DNA of 64,000 bases, taken from contig CAVOKO010000009.1 in the NCBI GenBank assembly GCA_963696525.1, forward strand, positions 1,550,001 to 1,614,000, in the 5' to 3' direction. The translations under genes and the position numbers were made by a program. A model generated the notes under the pieces. The model saw only the letters and a list, made by a program, of their open reading frames with translations. It did not search any database and was not told where the DNA came from. The DNA is from CAWBRT01 sp963696525 (GTDB lineage: Bacteria; Acidobacteriota; Terriglobia; Terriglobales; Acidobacteriaceae). Shown here in pieces: positions 1 to 9,318 of this stretch; the stretch's first letter is position 1, and each line of letters opens with the position of its first letter.

Positions 1-707
1 TGGGTGCGAATGTCAAGCACTTCAAGCCCGGTGACCGCGTGCTTGCATTCTCGAATGCGACCTACGCTGAATTGGTGGCAGTGCCTGACTCGGAAGTGAC
101 TCACCTTCCGGATGGAGTAGACCTGGCGGATGCGGCGGCAATTCCGTTGATTGCCTTGACGGGAGACCAACTGGTGCGCCATGCGACGAATCTGCGAAAG
201 GGACAGACGGTATTGGTAACGGGCGCGCTGGGCAGCGTGGGGCGAGCCGCGGTACACACGGCAAAGAAGATGGGGGCGCAGGTGATTGCGGGTGCTCGCA
301 AGAAACAACTGGAGGACGCTCGCTCCCTCGGCGTCTTTGGCGTGGTGGCAATCGATGACGACGAGGCGATTGCGAAGCTCGGCTTGGTAGATGCAATTGC
401 CGATACCGTTGGCGGTGAAGTCGCCGCGAAGTTGATTGCAAAGGTGAAGCAAGGAGGCTCCTTCGGGTATGCCTCTGTGTTACCAGAGGGTACAGCGGCG
501 CTGAACCCGACGGTAAAGATCACGCGCGTGTTTGCCCGGCCTGATCCCTCTAAGGTACGTGAATTTGCGGATGATGTGCGTGACGGCAAGTTCGTTCTGC
601 CGATCGGCCGCCGACTCTCTCTGCGCGATGCGGCTGAGGCGCAGGTGCTAGCGGAAAAGGGCGGCGTTGGGAAGATCGTATTGCTGACCCATGATCCGCA
701 AAACTAA
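1..707 (+). CDS. Zinc-independent alcohol dehydrogenase / quinone oxidoreductase (MDR family), 5' end missing
   Basis: This is the C-terminal two thirds of a medium-chain dehydrogenase/reductase that enters from the left edge. The reading frame is open from base 3 and begins with a stretch containing KPGDRVLAF, typical of the catalytic domain of this family. The NADPH-binding Rossmann domain follows, with VTGALGSVGRAAVHTAKKMGA as its glycine-rich loop, and the family C-terminal segment ends in GGVGKIVLL. No zinc-ligand cysteines are visible in the part present, which fits NADPH:quinone oxidoreductase-type members. The GTG at base 39 lies inside the conserved domain, so it is not the true start. 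The natural substrate cannot be told from sequence. Confidence 0.85.
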   Translation, partial: GANVKHFKPGDRVLAFSNATYAELVAVPDSEVTHLPDGVDLADAAAIPLIALTGDQLVRHATNLRKGQTVLVTGALGSVGRAAVHTAKKMGAQVIAGARKKQLEDARSLGVFGVVAIDDDEAIAKLGLVDAIADTVGGEVAAKLIAKVKQGGSFGYASVLPEGTAALNPTVKITRVFARPDPSKVREFADDVRDGKFVLPIGRRLSLRDAAEAQVLAEKGGVGKIVLLTHDPQN

Positions 708-1032
708 TTTCTTCCGCATGCCGGAAGCGTGATGGATCCCGCGAGCATCACAAGCACCCATCACGGCAGAGCATGTCTTCACAAGAGGCAACGAGTGCCA
801 CCGTCCGGGAGAAAGCTCGCAAACACGGGCGGTCAGCCTTCGGTTCCCGAGCCGTCGTTCGCCTGACGGGCTCGCACCCTGACGGTATTTGAGCCGCATT
901 GGCAGCCTCTCCACCCTCTCCCGCAAAGCCAGGCTTTCTCTTCGGTTCCGTTATGCCTTACGGTCTCGACCAACGTGGGTGCCGGCTAAAGCCGCGTCTC
1001 TTCAAAGAAATATTTATGCAACCAGTTCTGGA
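708..1032. other. Intergenic region between convergent genes
   Basis: About 325 bases lie between the convergent ends of the oxidoreductase and the zinc-ribbon gene. A short hairpin is present at 711-727 (six-base arms CTTCCG and CGGAAG with a five-base loop) four bases after the oxidoreductase stop. It has no T-run after it, so it is at best a weak terminator or an RNA-stabilising stem. Open frames here have no recognisable protein features. Confidence 0.5.
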
Positions 1033-1455
1033 CTATTTCTTGAAAAGGTTGTCGAAGGCGCGCCGCGCATCTTCGACCGAGTTGGCACCGGACGAGGTCT
1101 CGCGCTCGACACGCGTACTCAGGGTAAACTTCGGGCAATCGTTGTGCTGATCCTTCTTGGAATAGCCGGGCACGTTCAACCCGCACTCGAAGCGGCTGCC
1201 CGGATCGAAGTGCGTGCACTGCTTGCAGGCGTGCAGGGCGGCAGCGCACTGCGGGCACTTCCCATTTGGATCAACCGTGGCGGGCAGCACCACGCCGCAT
1301 TGGGCACAGCGCGAGAGGGCGCGCGTCGGCGCCATCTGAATCGCACGCGGGCCATAGGTCATGTCTCCGCTCGGCCGCGAGGATTGCTGCGGCTTGTTTT
1401 CGCCGCGCTGATCGCGATCCTGGTATCCATGTTGACGGTATTTTCTATCAGACAA
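1033..1455 (-). CDS. Small protein with two predicted zinc-binding cysteine clusters
   Basis: A 140-residue soluble protein of unknown function. The first 45 residues are polar and probably disordered (rich in Arg, Gln and Asp). Cysteines then fall in pairs: CAQC at 50-53 and CPQC at 67-70 form a classical zinc ribbon, and CKQC at 77-80 with C91 and C107 look like a second metal site. The tail is charged. The start is a TTG preceded by a full AGGAGG seven bases upstream, a strong site that makes this start convincing despite the rare codon. The gene stands alone and converges on the oxidoreductase. A regulatory or nucleic-acid-binding role is possible for such ribbons, but nothing here shows it. 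Confidence 0.75.
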   Translation of the reverse strand: MSDRKYRQHGYQDRDQRGENKPQQSSRPSGDMTYGPRAIQMAPTRALSRCAQCGVVLPATVDPNGKCPQCAAALHACKQCTHFDPGSRFECGLNVPGYSKKDQHNDCPKFTLSTRVERETSSGANSVEDARRAFDNLFKK

Positions 1456-1746
1456 CTGCTGACCTCCTGATTATGCGAGAAACATTCGGGAGAGCGGGCC
1501 CCATTTGCGACGAGAAGCGTAAGTGTATCGTCTGGATGCGGCAGTACGCAATGGGGGAAAAGCACGTGGGCGAACTGTGCTCGGAGGCATCATCCCGCAC
1601 CAGAATTGATGTATACAGGACCACGCTGCAATTCACCCCCTGGGCTAAGTGACCTCGCCGGGCGTCGAACCGGACACCAGCCCTCATCCGCCGCAACTTA
1701 TTCGTGTGATCTCGCTGGGCGTCAAAGGCTTTGCGATAGCTGGGGC
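1456..1746. other. Intergenic region, nothing recognised
   Basis: About 290 bases lie between the zinc-ribbon gene, which is read away to the left, and the 3' end of the UbiX-like gene. The open frames crossing it on both strands have no family resemblance and no good ribosome site. No clear promoter or terminator was found. Confidence 0.4.
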
Positions 1747-2353
1747 TCAGGAGTGCGGCGGCGGACTTGTCGAACCTGGATCCCAACGTTTGAAATCCGC
1801 GAACTCGATTCCAAACGCGTCGAGAATTTTTCCCACGATGTGCGCTGTCATCTCCTGTATGGTTGCCGGGCGGTGATAGTAGGTGAGCACCGGCGGCAGG
1901 ATGACGATCCCCGCGTTGGCCAGCAATAGCATGTTGTTAAGGTGTATGGTGCTCAGCGGGGATTCGCGGGCGACCAGCACCAGTTTGCGGCGCTCCTTGA
2001 TAACCACGTCGGCGGCGCGCAGTAGCAGGTTCTGCGAATAGCCATGCGCGATGCCCGCGACCGTCTTCATGCTGCACGGCACCACCACCATGCCTTCGCT
2101 TTTGAATGTGCCACTGGCGATGCTGGCGCCGATGTCGTCCAGAGGATGGCAGCGGCTGGCCAGAGCCTCTACCTGCTCGAACCGAGTACGCGGTTTCTAG
2201 CCTGATCGTGCGTCTGGCCCCCTCGGAGATGACAAGGTGGGTTTCCCACTCCGGCAGATGCTGCATAGCCTGCAGCAGTTGAATGCCAATCTCAGCGCCG
2301 CTTGCGCCGCTAATGCCCACGACCAGACGCTTTGGCGTCGCTTGCGAAGCCAC
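1747..2353 (-). pseudogene. ubiX: UbiX/Pad1-type flavin prenyltransferase, interrupted by a one-base frameshift
   Basis: UbiX makes prenylated FMN for UbiD-type decarboxylases. The N-terminal half carries the family signature KRLVVGISGASGAEIG and a segment near LVISEGARRTIRLETAYS. The C-terminal half, in another frame, carries GMVVVPCSMKTVAGIAHG and REsPLSTIHLNNMLLLANAG, the conserved flavin-site region. Removing one A from the AA pair at 2180-2181 joins the two as SVEQVEALASRCHPLDDIGA, which is the normal family sequence. The start is taken as GTG at 2353 because AGGAGG lies nine bases upstream; the ATG at 2395 has no comparable site. No ubiD homologue is in the window. As written the protein would be lost after about 55 family residues. 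This is a true pseudogene or a sequence error. Confidence 0.85.
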
Positions 2354-2552
2354 GTTTACTTTTCCTCCTGCACTATGGGAAGGTCGATCTCGCATTTGAA
2401 TCCGAAGCGCCTGGTGTTGTCAATATAGCGAACCCAGCAAGGCTGAAACACGTAGAGCAAACTTCTGGCCATCACTGCGCGAAAAAACCGTTAAGATGAA
2501 ATCGTGCGCGATACGTCTGCCGGGCTTCCTGTTCGTATTACTTTCTCCATAG

Positions 2553-3869
2553 CTAATCGGTAGAAACTTTGGCCGGCCCACCGTCCAGCACTCGATGGAG
2601 TTGCTCTTCGTCCAGCGCGCCTTCCCATTTCGCCATGGCAATCGTGGCTACGGCATTGCCCACAAGATTGGTCGGTGTCAACCCTTGCGAAAGTAAGCGG
2701 TGGATACCGAGCACCAAGGCGACGCTGGCCACAGGTATGGTTCCGGTTGATGCCAGCGTGGCCGCCAATACCACGAACGCCGCGCCGGCAATTCCCGCCG
2801 CCCCCTTCGATGTCAGCAATAATACGACTAAGAGGCCGATCTGCTGCGTGAGACTCAGATGGGTGTTGGTGGCCTGGGCAAGAAACACCACGGTGCAGGA
2901 CAGGTAAAGGCAGGTGCCGTCGAGATTGAACGAGTAGCCGGTGGGGATGACGAGGCCGACTACTGCCCCCTCGCAGCCGAGATCCTCCAGTTTGACCAGC
3001 ATTCGCGGCAGAACCGTCTCGGAGGACGTGGTTGCAATGCAGATCAATAATTCTTCACGGATGTACCTCAGCAGCTTGAGCAAACTGAACCCGCAGAAGC
3101 GCGCGATCGGCCACAAGACAATACCGATGAAGATGAGGCATGTCACGTAAAAACCCAGAATCAGCTTGCCAAGTGATAACAGAGACACTGCACCAAACTT
3201 CCCAACGGTAAAGGCGATTGCGCCGAAAGCGCCCAGAGGCGCAGTCCACATGACGATCTTCACGATCTGGAAAAGCATGCGCGAAATAACATCGATGAGG
3301 TCCAGTACGGGCTTGCCGGCATCGCGTAACCAGGTCAGTGCAAAGCCGCAAACCACCGCCAGAAGCAGCACCTGCAAGACATTGCCTTCGGCAAAGGCGC
3401 CGACGAACGTCGAGGGGATAATGTTCATCAGAAAGGAAACTACACCCTGATTCGGCGTTTGCGTGACGAATGTCTTTACAGCCGAGGTATCGACCGTGGC
3501 CAGATTGACGCTCATTCCGACCCCAGGCTGCCAGATATTGACCGCTACGAGCCCGATAATCAAGGCGAGAGTTGTCACTGCTTCAAAATAGATCAGGGTC
3601 TTTAGCGCCACCCGGCCGACACGGGTCAAATCGGCCATGCGAGCAATGCCGTGAACCACTGTGCAGAAGATGATCGGCGCAATCAAGACACGGATCGCCT
3701 TGATAAAGGCGTCGCCCAAGGGCTGCATGCGAACACCGAAGTCCGGGAAGAAATGTCCGAGAACGATCCCGAACGCCATGGCGATGAGCACCTGGACCCA
3801 AAGCTTCCCGTACCAAGGGGCCAACGTAGGACTTTGGGTGGTCTTCGCGCCTGGCGCAGCCGTTGTCAT
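2553..3869 (-). CDS. Dicarboxylate/amino acid:cation symporter (DAACS family, DctA/GltP type)
   Basis: A 438-residue inner-membrane symporter that imports C4-dicarboxylates, glutamate or related anions with protons or sodium. The family pattern is present: about eight hydrophobic segments, a serine-rich stretch (CIATTSSETVLPRML), the loop VIPTGYSFNLDGTCLYL, and the late TSKGAAGIAGAAF segment of hairpin HP2. The ATG at 3869 is chosen over an upstream extension because AGGA precedes it and the protein then begins close to the first membrane segment (WVQVLIAMAFGIVLG). The gene reads away from the MFS gene at 4038 in the same direction and probably has its own promoter. Substrate is not determined, but the surroundings favour an organic acid. 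Confidence 0.88.
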   Translation of the reverse strand: MTTAAPGAKTTQSPTLAPWYGKLWVQVLIAMAFGIVLGHFFPDFGVRMQPLGDAFIKAIRVLIAPIIFCTVVHGIARMADLTRVGRVALKTLIYFEAVTTLALIIGLVAVNIWQPGVGMSVNLATVDTSAVKTFVTQTPNQGVVSFLMNIIPSTFVGAFAEGNVLQVLLLAVVCGFALTWLRDAGKPVLDLIDVISRMLFQIVKIVMWTAPLGAFGAIAFTVGKFGAVSLLSLGKLILGFYVTCLIFIGIVLWPIARFCGFSLLKLLRYIREELLICIATTSSETVLPRMLVKLEDLGCEGAVVGLVIPTGYSFNLDGTCLYLSCTVVFLAQATNTHLSLTQQIGLLVVLLLTSKGAAGIAGAAFVVLAATLASTGTIPVASVALVLGIHRLLSQGLTPTNLVGNAVATIAMAKWEGALDEEQLHRVLDGGPAKVSTD

Positions 3870-4037
3870 TTGCTTTTCCTGGTGGACACAGACCCTGTCA
3901 GGCTGTTGAAAAACAAGTATTGGGCAGAGCGAACTCACAACAACTTGTATTCTTCACTTCCGACTTACACATTCGGCTAAACGCGGCGCTCTTCACTACG
4001 CCGCCCGCCAAACCTCGGCGCGTTTTGCAGCAGCCTG

Positions 4038-5468
4038 CTATGCGCTTACACTCCTATCAACCTTTTCAACCAGAGGAACCGGGCGCACCATCGTGTCAAT
4101 TTCTTCTATGGATTTTTTGGAAGTTTCTATGCCAAAGTAACAGCATACTGCTACTGTAAAGGTCGCCGCAGCCCATAACCCAACTGCTGGACCTATTGCA
4201 GCTAATGTGGCTTTCGGCGTGACCAAATTTCCACCCCCCGCAAATAGCCCCAAGGCCACTGGACCAAGCATTTTCCCTAGCCCGCCACATCCGTAGCCAG
4301 CGCCCATACCCAACGCCCTGAGATGCTTGGGCCACACTTCCGAAGCGTATGGGCCAATTACGGCCATGCCGCCATTTACGAAGAAATACGCACCAATAAA
4401 TGCGAGCCAGAAAACGGAAGTCGAGCCCCAGAAAGCGCCGTGAAAGGTGGCTGCAATGATGAGAAGAATAGTGGCAAAGCCTCCAAGGAACATCCCGGCC
4501 CGCCGACGTCCTAGCGCCTCTGACATGTAGGCCCAAAACCACCTGCCCGCAAAGCCGGCCATGGCGACGGGAAAAAACAGGTTTGCCGCCTTAGCTGGGG
4601 TAACCTGCATCACCAGAACAAAAAGAGTTGCCCCCCACAAAGTCATCCCGTAATCGCCGGTTTGTAGGCAAAAATTGGTCATGCACGCTACTATCAAACT
4701 CCGAGGGTACTTAAAAAGTTCCTTCCACGATACTTTCCTTTCCGGTTCCGCCGCAGCACTGCCGGCTTGCAGGTCTGCAATGCAAAATTCTTCCTCACTA
4801 CCAGTCACCCATTTGATCGATTTCGCAGCTTCTTCATATCGCCCTTTGGAAATCAACCAGCGTGGCGATTCAGGAATCCAAACCCGAACGAGCAGGGTCA
4901 GAAAAGCCGGCAATAAAGCGACGAGGAATAGTCCCCTCCAGCCAATCAGATGAGTTAAGTTTCCCGCGATTCCACTGGCAATCATGACCCCGATTGGAAT
5001 AAAAGCTGTCAAAAGTCCACTGATAACACCGCGATACCGCGCCGGAACAAATTCTTGCACCAACGCCAAGTCAATCGTGTACAACCCGCCAACGCCCAGG
5101 CCGACAATGAAACGCATAGCTGACAAATATATCCAATTCCCTTCTGGCGTGAAGTACATCAGACCACTAGGTATTGAAAATGTCAGAACCGTGATTATAA
5201 AAATCGGGCGCCGGCCAACTTTTTCCGCGGCATAGCCGAAGAAAAATGCTCCCAGCATGGCGCCCACTCCTGCGATTAACAAAACAAGCGTCGCTTGAGC
5301 AAAAGTCAAATGCCAAGGGACAACAATAAATGCCAAGACAAATCCAATTAAGAAATAGTCAAAGAACTCAAGCATGCATCCGAGGATTCCGGCCACAATG
5401 ACCTTATAATGGTTTGTCTTTAGGCTGCTATTATCCAGTCTACTTAAGAGTTGCTCGCACGTTATCAT
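4038..5468 (-). CDS. MFS transporter (sugar/organic-acid porter type, 12 TM)
   Basis: A 476-residue major facilitator with about twelve hydrophobic segments. The signature between TM2 and TM3 is FGYAAEKVGRRP, and the loop after TM6 begins with PESPRWLISKGR, the pattern of the sugar porter and aromatic/organic acid porter branches. The ATG at 5468 is chosen because GGAGGAGGG lies just upstream; the ORF could extend eight codons further, but that would put the ribosome site inside the gene. Codon use is more AT-rich than in neighbouring genes by eye. A good sigma-70-like promoter lies at 5593-5621. Neighbours suggest a carboxylate substrate, which is inference. Confidence 0.85.
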   Translation of the reverse strand: MITCEQLLSRLDNSSLKTNHYKVIVAGILGCMLEFFDYFLIGFVLAFIVVPWHLTFAQATLVLLIAGVGAMLGAFFFGYAAEKVGRRPIFIITVLTFSIPSGLMYFTPEGNWIYLSAMRFIVGLGVGGLYTIDLALVQEFVPARYRGVISGLLTAFIPIGVMIASGIAGNLTHLIGWRGLFLVALLPAFLTLLVRVWIPESPRWLISKGRYEEAAKSIKWVTGSEEEFCIADLQAGSAAAEPERKVSWKELFKYPRSLIVACMTNFCLQTGDYGMTLWGATLFVLVMQVTPAKAANLFFPVAMAGFAGRWFWAYMSEALGRRRAGMFLGGFATILLIIAATFHGAFWGSTSVFWLAFIGAYFFVNGGMAVIGPYASEVWPKHLRALGMGAGYGCGGLGKMLGPVALGLFAGGGNLVTPKATLAAIGPAVGLWAAATFTVAVCCYFGIETSKKSIEEIDTMVRPVPLVEKVDRSVSA

Positions 5469-5592
5469 CTGTGTCCCTCCTCCGATAGCCATTCGCCGAC
5501 CTTGCTCTTTATCCTTCCAGTGTTTTGTTTACAGGAGTCAGCTTCCCTTGCGCGCCCGGCGCACCGTATCCCGTCTCTCCGTTTGGCGAAAC

Positions 5593-5621
5593 ATCACACT
5601 ATATAAGCAACCCAATGTCAA
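5593..5621 (-). promoter_or_regulatory. Candidate sigma-70 promoter for the MFS gene ending at 4038
   Basis: On the minus strand TTGACA (5621-5616) is followed after 17 bases by TGTGAT (5598-5593), a consensus -35 with a fair -10. It lies about 125 bases before the MFS start at 5468. The whole divergent gap 5469-5811 (343 bases) separates two MFS genes read in opposite directions; apart from this promoter and the ribosome sites at both ends I see no clear operator in it. Confidence 0.5.
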
Positions 5622-5811
5622 GAGCGGAATGAACCCGAAGCACTGCGACGGACCAAATCTCTGCTTGCGGTTTTGGAAAGAATGTGGTGATATTCCGGAA
5701 CACCAGAAGAGAGAACGCAAGGATCAAGAACGGTAAAGGCTTTGCGTTGATAGAATTTCGCGGCACATCTGTAACAAGAGGCTTCGCCGCGGATACAAGG
5801 AGGGAAACAAG

Positions 5812-7113
5812 ATGACGCCAACCGCTGCTACGACAAGCAAAACAGCCACTGGGTATGGAACCGACAAAAAGAAACAATGGTTGAGCTTGGGAGGGGCGAT
5901 GGCGGGCTGGATGCTTGACGCCATGGACTGGATGATGCTGGCTCTGGCCCTGCCGCTGATCAAAACGACTTTTAACTGCACCCTGCCGCAGCTTGGTCTG
6001 CTCGCGACCGTGACCTTGGCGGGAGCTTTTTTTGGCGGAATCATGAGTGGGCTCCTGGCGGATTATTTCGGGCGAGTGAAGATCCTTATGGTCACGATGA
6101 TCTGGTACGCCATGTTCACCGGTGCGTGCGGTCTTGCCCAAAGCTATGAGCAGTTGATGATTCTGCGCCTATTGACTGGCATCGGGCTGGGCGGCGAATG
6201 GGGTGTAGGCGCGGCGCTGGTGTCGGAATATTGGCCGGATAAACATCGCGCCAAAGCTACCTGTTTGGTCCACAGCGGTTGGCCGCTCGGTTTTGGTCTG
6301 GCCGCAGTTGCCTTTATGACCATTACTCCTAAGTACGGCTGGCGGGGACTTTTCTTTGTCGGAGTGATCCCTGCGTTCATAGCTATCCTAATTCGCCTTG
6401 CCGTCCCCGAGCCGGAAGTTTGGCTGGAAGCTCGTAAACTACGGTCCGAGGGCAATACGGGAGAAGCCGCGGCCAAATTTCCTCTGGCAACACTATTCTC
6501 GAAAGACTATCTGCGTTTGACTCTCCTGGCCATAGTGCTCGCTGCCGGAGCCTTGATGGCTTACCAGGGAGCGGCCACCTGGCTGCCCACTTTCCTGGCT
6601 AAGACCAAAGGGCTGAATGTCGCCAAAACCGGCAGCTTTCTCATTATCCTGAACCTGGGTGCATTCGTCGGCTACCAGTTCTTTGGCTGGCTGGCCGACT
6701 TGAAGGGGCGCCGCTTTTCTTTCACCATAGGCATGGCCGGCGCAATCATAGCAACCTTGATCTATGTGTCGATCGATAACCTTCAGGCGCTGTTGTGGTT
6801 CGGACCCGTTTTTGGTTTCGTCACGTATGGCTTCTTCGGCATCTTCGGAGCGTTTATCTCCGAGCTTTTCCCAACGGAAGCCCGGGCGACGGCCACCAGC
6901 CTTATTTTCAATTGTGGCCGCGCACCCGCAATGCTGGCGCCGTACATTATCGGTGTAGTGGCTCAAACCAAGGGACTCGGTGCCGGCCTTGCCACGACGG
7001 TTATTTACGATGTGATTGCCCTGATTGGATTGTTCTTCCTGCCGGAGACAGTGAAGGCAGGTATAAGGCTGCACTCTGCAGCCAAAGCCAAGGCTAATGC
7101 TGCACATGACTGA
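5812..7113 (+). CDS. MFS transporter (organic-acid/aromatic-acid type, 12 TM)
   Basis: A 433-residue major facilitator. The cytoplasmic N-terminus of about 25 residues is polar, then twelve hydrophobic segments follow. The TM2-TM3 loop is GLLADYFGRVK, TM4-TM5 carries LTGIGLGGEWGVGAALVSEYWP (resembling sialate and aromatic acid carriers), and the second-half loop is GWLADLKGRRFS. AAGGAGGG lies five bases before the ATG. It is the first gene of a plus-strand run leading to the E1/E2 genes and is transcribed divergently from another MFS gene. It could supply the substrate of the downstream dehydrogenase complex, but the gap of about 145 bases to the next gene leaves co-transcription open. Confidence 0.85.
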   Translation: MTPTAATTSKTATGYGTDKKKQWLSLGGAMAGWMLDAMDWMMLALALPLIKTTFNCTLPQLGLLATVTLAGAFFGGIMSGLLADYFGRVKILMVTMIWYAMFTGACGLAQSYEQLMILRLLTGIGLGGEWGVGAALVSEYWPDKHRAKATCLVHSGWPLGFGLAAVAFMTITPKYGWRGLFFVGVIPAFIAILIRLAVPEPEVWLEARKLRSEGNTGEAAAKFPLATLFSKDYLRLTLLAIVLAAGALMAYQGAATWLPTFLAKTKGLNVAKTGSFLIILNLGAFVGYQFFGWLADLKGRRFSFTIGMAGAIIATLIYVSIDNLQALLWFGPVFGFVTYGFFGIFGAFISELFPTEARATATSLIFNCGRAPAMLAPYIIGVVAQTKGLGAGLATTVIYDVIALIGLFFLPETVKAGIRLHSAAKAKANAAHD

Positions 7114-7257
7114 TGTCTCCTCTGTAGCCGAAAGTATGAGCAGCCTAATATTTTGCGTGGTGTAGTTGGTTAATTAACTCAAGCGGGCAGTGCAAGCATC
7201 AGCCGGTTCCGCTAGCTGGAGCAAAGTAGTTTGTTGATGACTTTATAGGGGGTGCGG

Positions 7258-8289
7258 ATGCCAACAACTGAAGTTTCAATTCCGAACGCAACTCAATCCA
7301 AGGGTACGGAACCATCCTCGCAACAACCTTATGCCCTCGATTTCTTGCTCAAGATGTACAACCAGATGCTACACATACGGCTCTTCGAAGAAAAACTGGT
7401 TGAAATGTTTGCACGGGGAACTATGCCGGGGTTGGCCCATCTGTCCATCGGCGAGGAAGCGGTCCCGGTTGGCGCCTGCAACGCGTTGCGCAACGATGAC
7501 TACATCACCAGCAATCACCGTGGGCACGGCCATTGCATCGCTAAAGGCGCAAGCGTGGATAGGATGATGGCCGAGTTGTTTGGCAAAGAAACGGGCTATT
7601 GTGGCGGCAAGGGCGGTTCCATGCATATTGCCGACTTCGAGAAAGGCATTCTCGGCGCCAACGGCATTGTCGGTGCTGGCATGCCGATTGCAGCGGGCGC
7701 CGGCCTGGGCATCACCTTGAAGGGCCTTGATCAAGTGGTGTGTTGCTTCTTCGGTGATGCCGCGAGCAACCAGGGATCGTTTCACGAAAGCTTTAACCTG
7801 GCTTCGGTGTGGAAGCTGCCGGTCATTTTCATTTGTGAGAACAATCTATACGGTATATCGGTTCCTCAGAGCAAGCATCAAGCGATCCAAGACGTAGCTG
7901 TGCGTGCGGTCAGCTATAACATGCCGGGAACAGTGGTTGATGGCAATGATGTTCTGGCGGTCTTTGAAGCGGTAAAGCAAGCCGTTGAACTGGCCAGAAA
8001 GCGCGGCGGACCGAGTCTGATCGAATGCAAAACCTATCGCTGGCGCGGGCATCACGAAGGCGACCCCAATCGCGGTGGGAAATACCGGTCGGCGGAAGAG
8101 ATTGCGGCCTGGATGGCGAAATGCCCGGTCAAACGAATGGAAGGAGTTCTTCTGGCCCAAGGGGCTGATGCCAAACTATTGAACGAGATGCGGGAAGACA
8201 TACATCGGGAAATCGAAGACGCCGTGAAGTATGCGGAAAAAAGCCCCTTGCCGCCGGTATCGGCTGCGCTTGAACATGTTTACGCCTGA
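7258..8289 (+). CDS. 2-oxoacid (pyruvate/acetoin-type) dehydrogenase E1 component, alpha subunit
   Basis: A 343-residue thiamine-diphosphate enzyme subunit that decarboxylates a 2-oxo acid or acetoin and hands the acyl group to E2. The ThDP motif is clear: GDAASNQGSFHESFNLAS followed at the usual distance by ENN. The YITSNHRGHGH and GGKGGSMH segments match E1 alpha of pyruvate and acetoin dehydrogenases, and RWRGHHEGDP near the end is the phosphorylation-loop region. The start is ATG 7258, with AGGGGG six bases upstream, not the GTG two codons earlier. It is followed after 21 bases by the beta subunit. Length is normal. Pyruvate or acetoin is the likely substrate; branched-chain acids cannot be ruled out. 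Confidence 0.9.
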   Translation: MPTTEVSIPNATQSKGTEPSSQQPYALDFLLKMYNQMLHIRLFEEKLVEMFARGTMPGLAHLSIGEEAVPVGACNALRNDDYITSNHRGHGHCIAKGASVDRMMAELFGKETGYCGGKGGSMHIADFEKGILGANGIVGAGMPIAAGAGLGITLKGLDQVVCCFFGDAASNQGSFHESFNLASVWKLPVIFICENNLYGISVPQSKHQAIQDVAVRAVSYNMPGTVVDGNDVLAVFEAVKQAVELARKRGGPSLIECKTYRWRGHHEGDPNRGGKYRSAEEIAAWMAKCPVKRMEGVLLAQGADAKLLNEMREDIHREIEDAVKYAEKSPLPPVSAALEHVYA

Positions 8290-8310
8290 AGGCGGGGAGA
8301 GTGAGAGATC

Positions 8311-9288
8311 ATGAGGGAACTGACATACAGAGTTGCGATCAGAGAAGCGTTGCAGGAAGAGATGCGCCGAGATCCGTTGGTTTTTGTGTTAGGCGAGGAT
8401 GTTGGTAAGTTCGGCGGCTGCATGGGGGTCACAACCGGGCTGCTGGACGAATTCGGCGAAGATCGCGTGCGCGACACGCCCCTCTCGGAAGCCGCCATTG
8501 CCGGCGCCGCGGTCGGTGCGGCCATGGTCGGAACGCGACCGGTCGCCGAAATAATGTATATGGATTTCATCACCATCGCCATGGACCAGATTGTGAACCA
8601 AGCCGCAAAGATGCATTACATGAGCGGCGGCAAACTCAGGGTTCCCATGGTTCTTCGTACGCCTCATGGAACTGGACGCAGGTCGGCGGCACAGCATTCT
8701 CAGTGCTTCGAAGCCTGGCTCGCCCATGTTCCCGGGCTCAAAGTGGTTATCTTAGCTGACCCCGCTAATGCAAAAGGATTATTGAAGAGCGCCATCCGCG
8801 ATGACAATCCGGTGATCGTAATCGAGCACAAGATGCTCTACAACGACAGCGGACCTGTCCCCGATGGCGAATACCTCATCCCCATCGGCAAGGCTGAGGT
8901 CAAGAAGGGCGGGAAGGACATTACGGTGGTCGCAACCTCAATCATGGTTAAGAAATCGCTGGAAGCAGCGCAAAAACTCCAGGATGACGGTATTGATGTT
9001 GAGGTAATCGACTTGCGGTCCCTTCGGCCACTTGATACGGATACCCTGCTGGCGTCGGTCGCCAAGACAAATCGCTTGCTGATCGTGCAGGAAGCCCCGG
9101 TGTTTGGAGGATTCGGGGCGGAAATCGCCGCGATGGTTGCCGAGAATGGTCTGTACGACCTCGATTGTCCTATCGCGCGACTGGGCGGCTGGGAAGCGCC
9201 GATGCCTTTCAGTCCTTCTCTCGAAGACGCGATGGTGCCCAATGCCGACCGCATTGCAGAAAAGATTCGGACACTCGTCAAGATGTAG
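8311..9288 (+). CDS. 2-oxoacid dehydrogenase E1 component, beta subunit
   Basis: A 325-residue partner of the alpha subunit, completing the heterotetrameric E1. Family marks are the start-proximal LTYRVAIREALQEEM and LGEDVGKFGG, the ThDP-site segment RDTPLSEAAIAGAAVG, PVAEIMYMDF, and the transketolase C-terminal domain with VIDLRSLRPLDTDTL and FGAEIAA. Length is typical for pyruvate or acetoin dehydrogenase E1 beta. A GGGGAG site lies upstream of the ATG. It sits 21 bases after E1 alpha and about 30 bases before E2, so the three form one operon. Confidence 0.92.
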   Translation: MRELTYRVAIREALQEEMRRDPLVFVLGEDVGKFGGCMGVTTGLLDEFGEDRVRDTPLSEAAIAGAAVGAAMVGTRPVAEIMYMDFITIAMDQIVNQAAKMHYMSGGKLRVPMVLRTPHGTGRRSAAQHSQCFEAWLAHVPGLKVVILADPANAKGLLKSAIRDDNPVIVIEHKMLYNDSGPVPDGEYLIPIGKAEVKKGGKDITVVATSIMVKKSLEAAQKLQDDGIDVEVIDLRSLRPLDTDTLLASVAKTNRLLIVQEAPVFGGFGAEIAAMVAENGLYDLDCPIARLGGWEAPMPFSPSLEDAMVPNADRIAEKIRTLVKM

Positions 9289-9318
9289 GAGTTGAGCCGG
9301 CGAATTTGGAGGATAGTG

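Noticed and set aside
1640..1700. tRNA-like T-arm sequence (GGTTCGA on the minus strand)
   Set aside because: The flanking bases do not pair into a T-stem and no anticodon or acceptor stem can be built around it.
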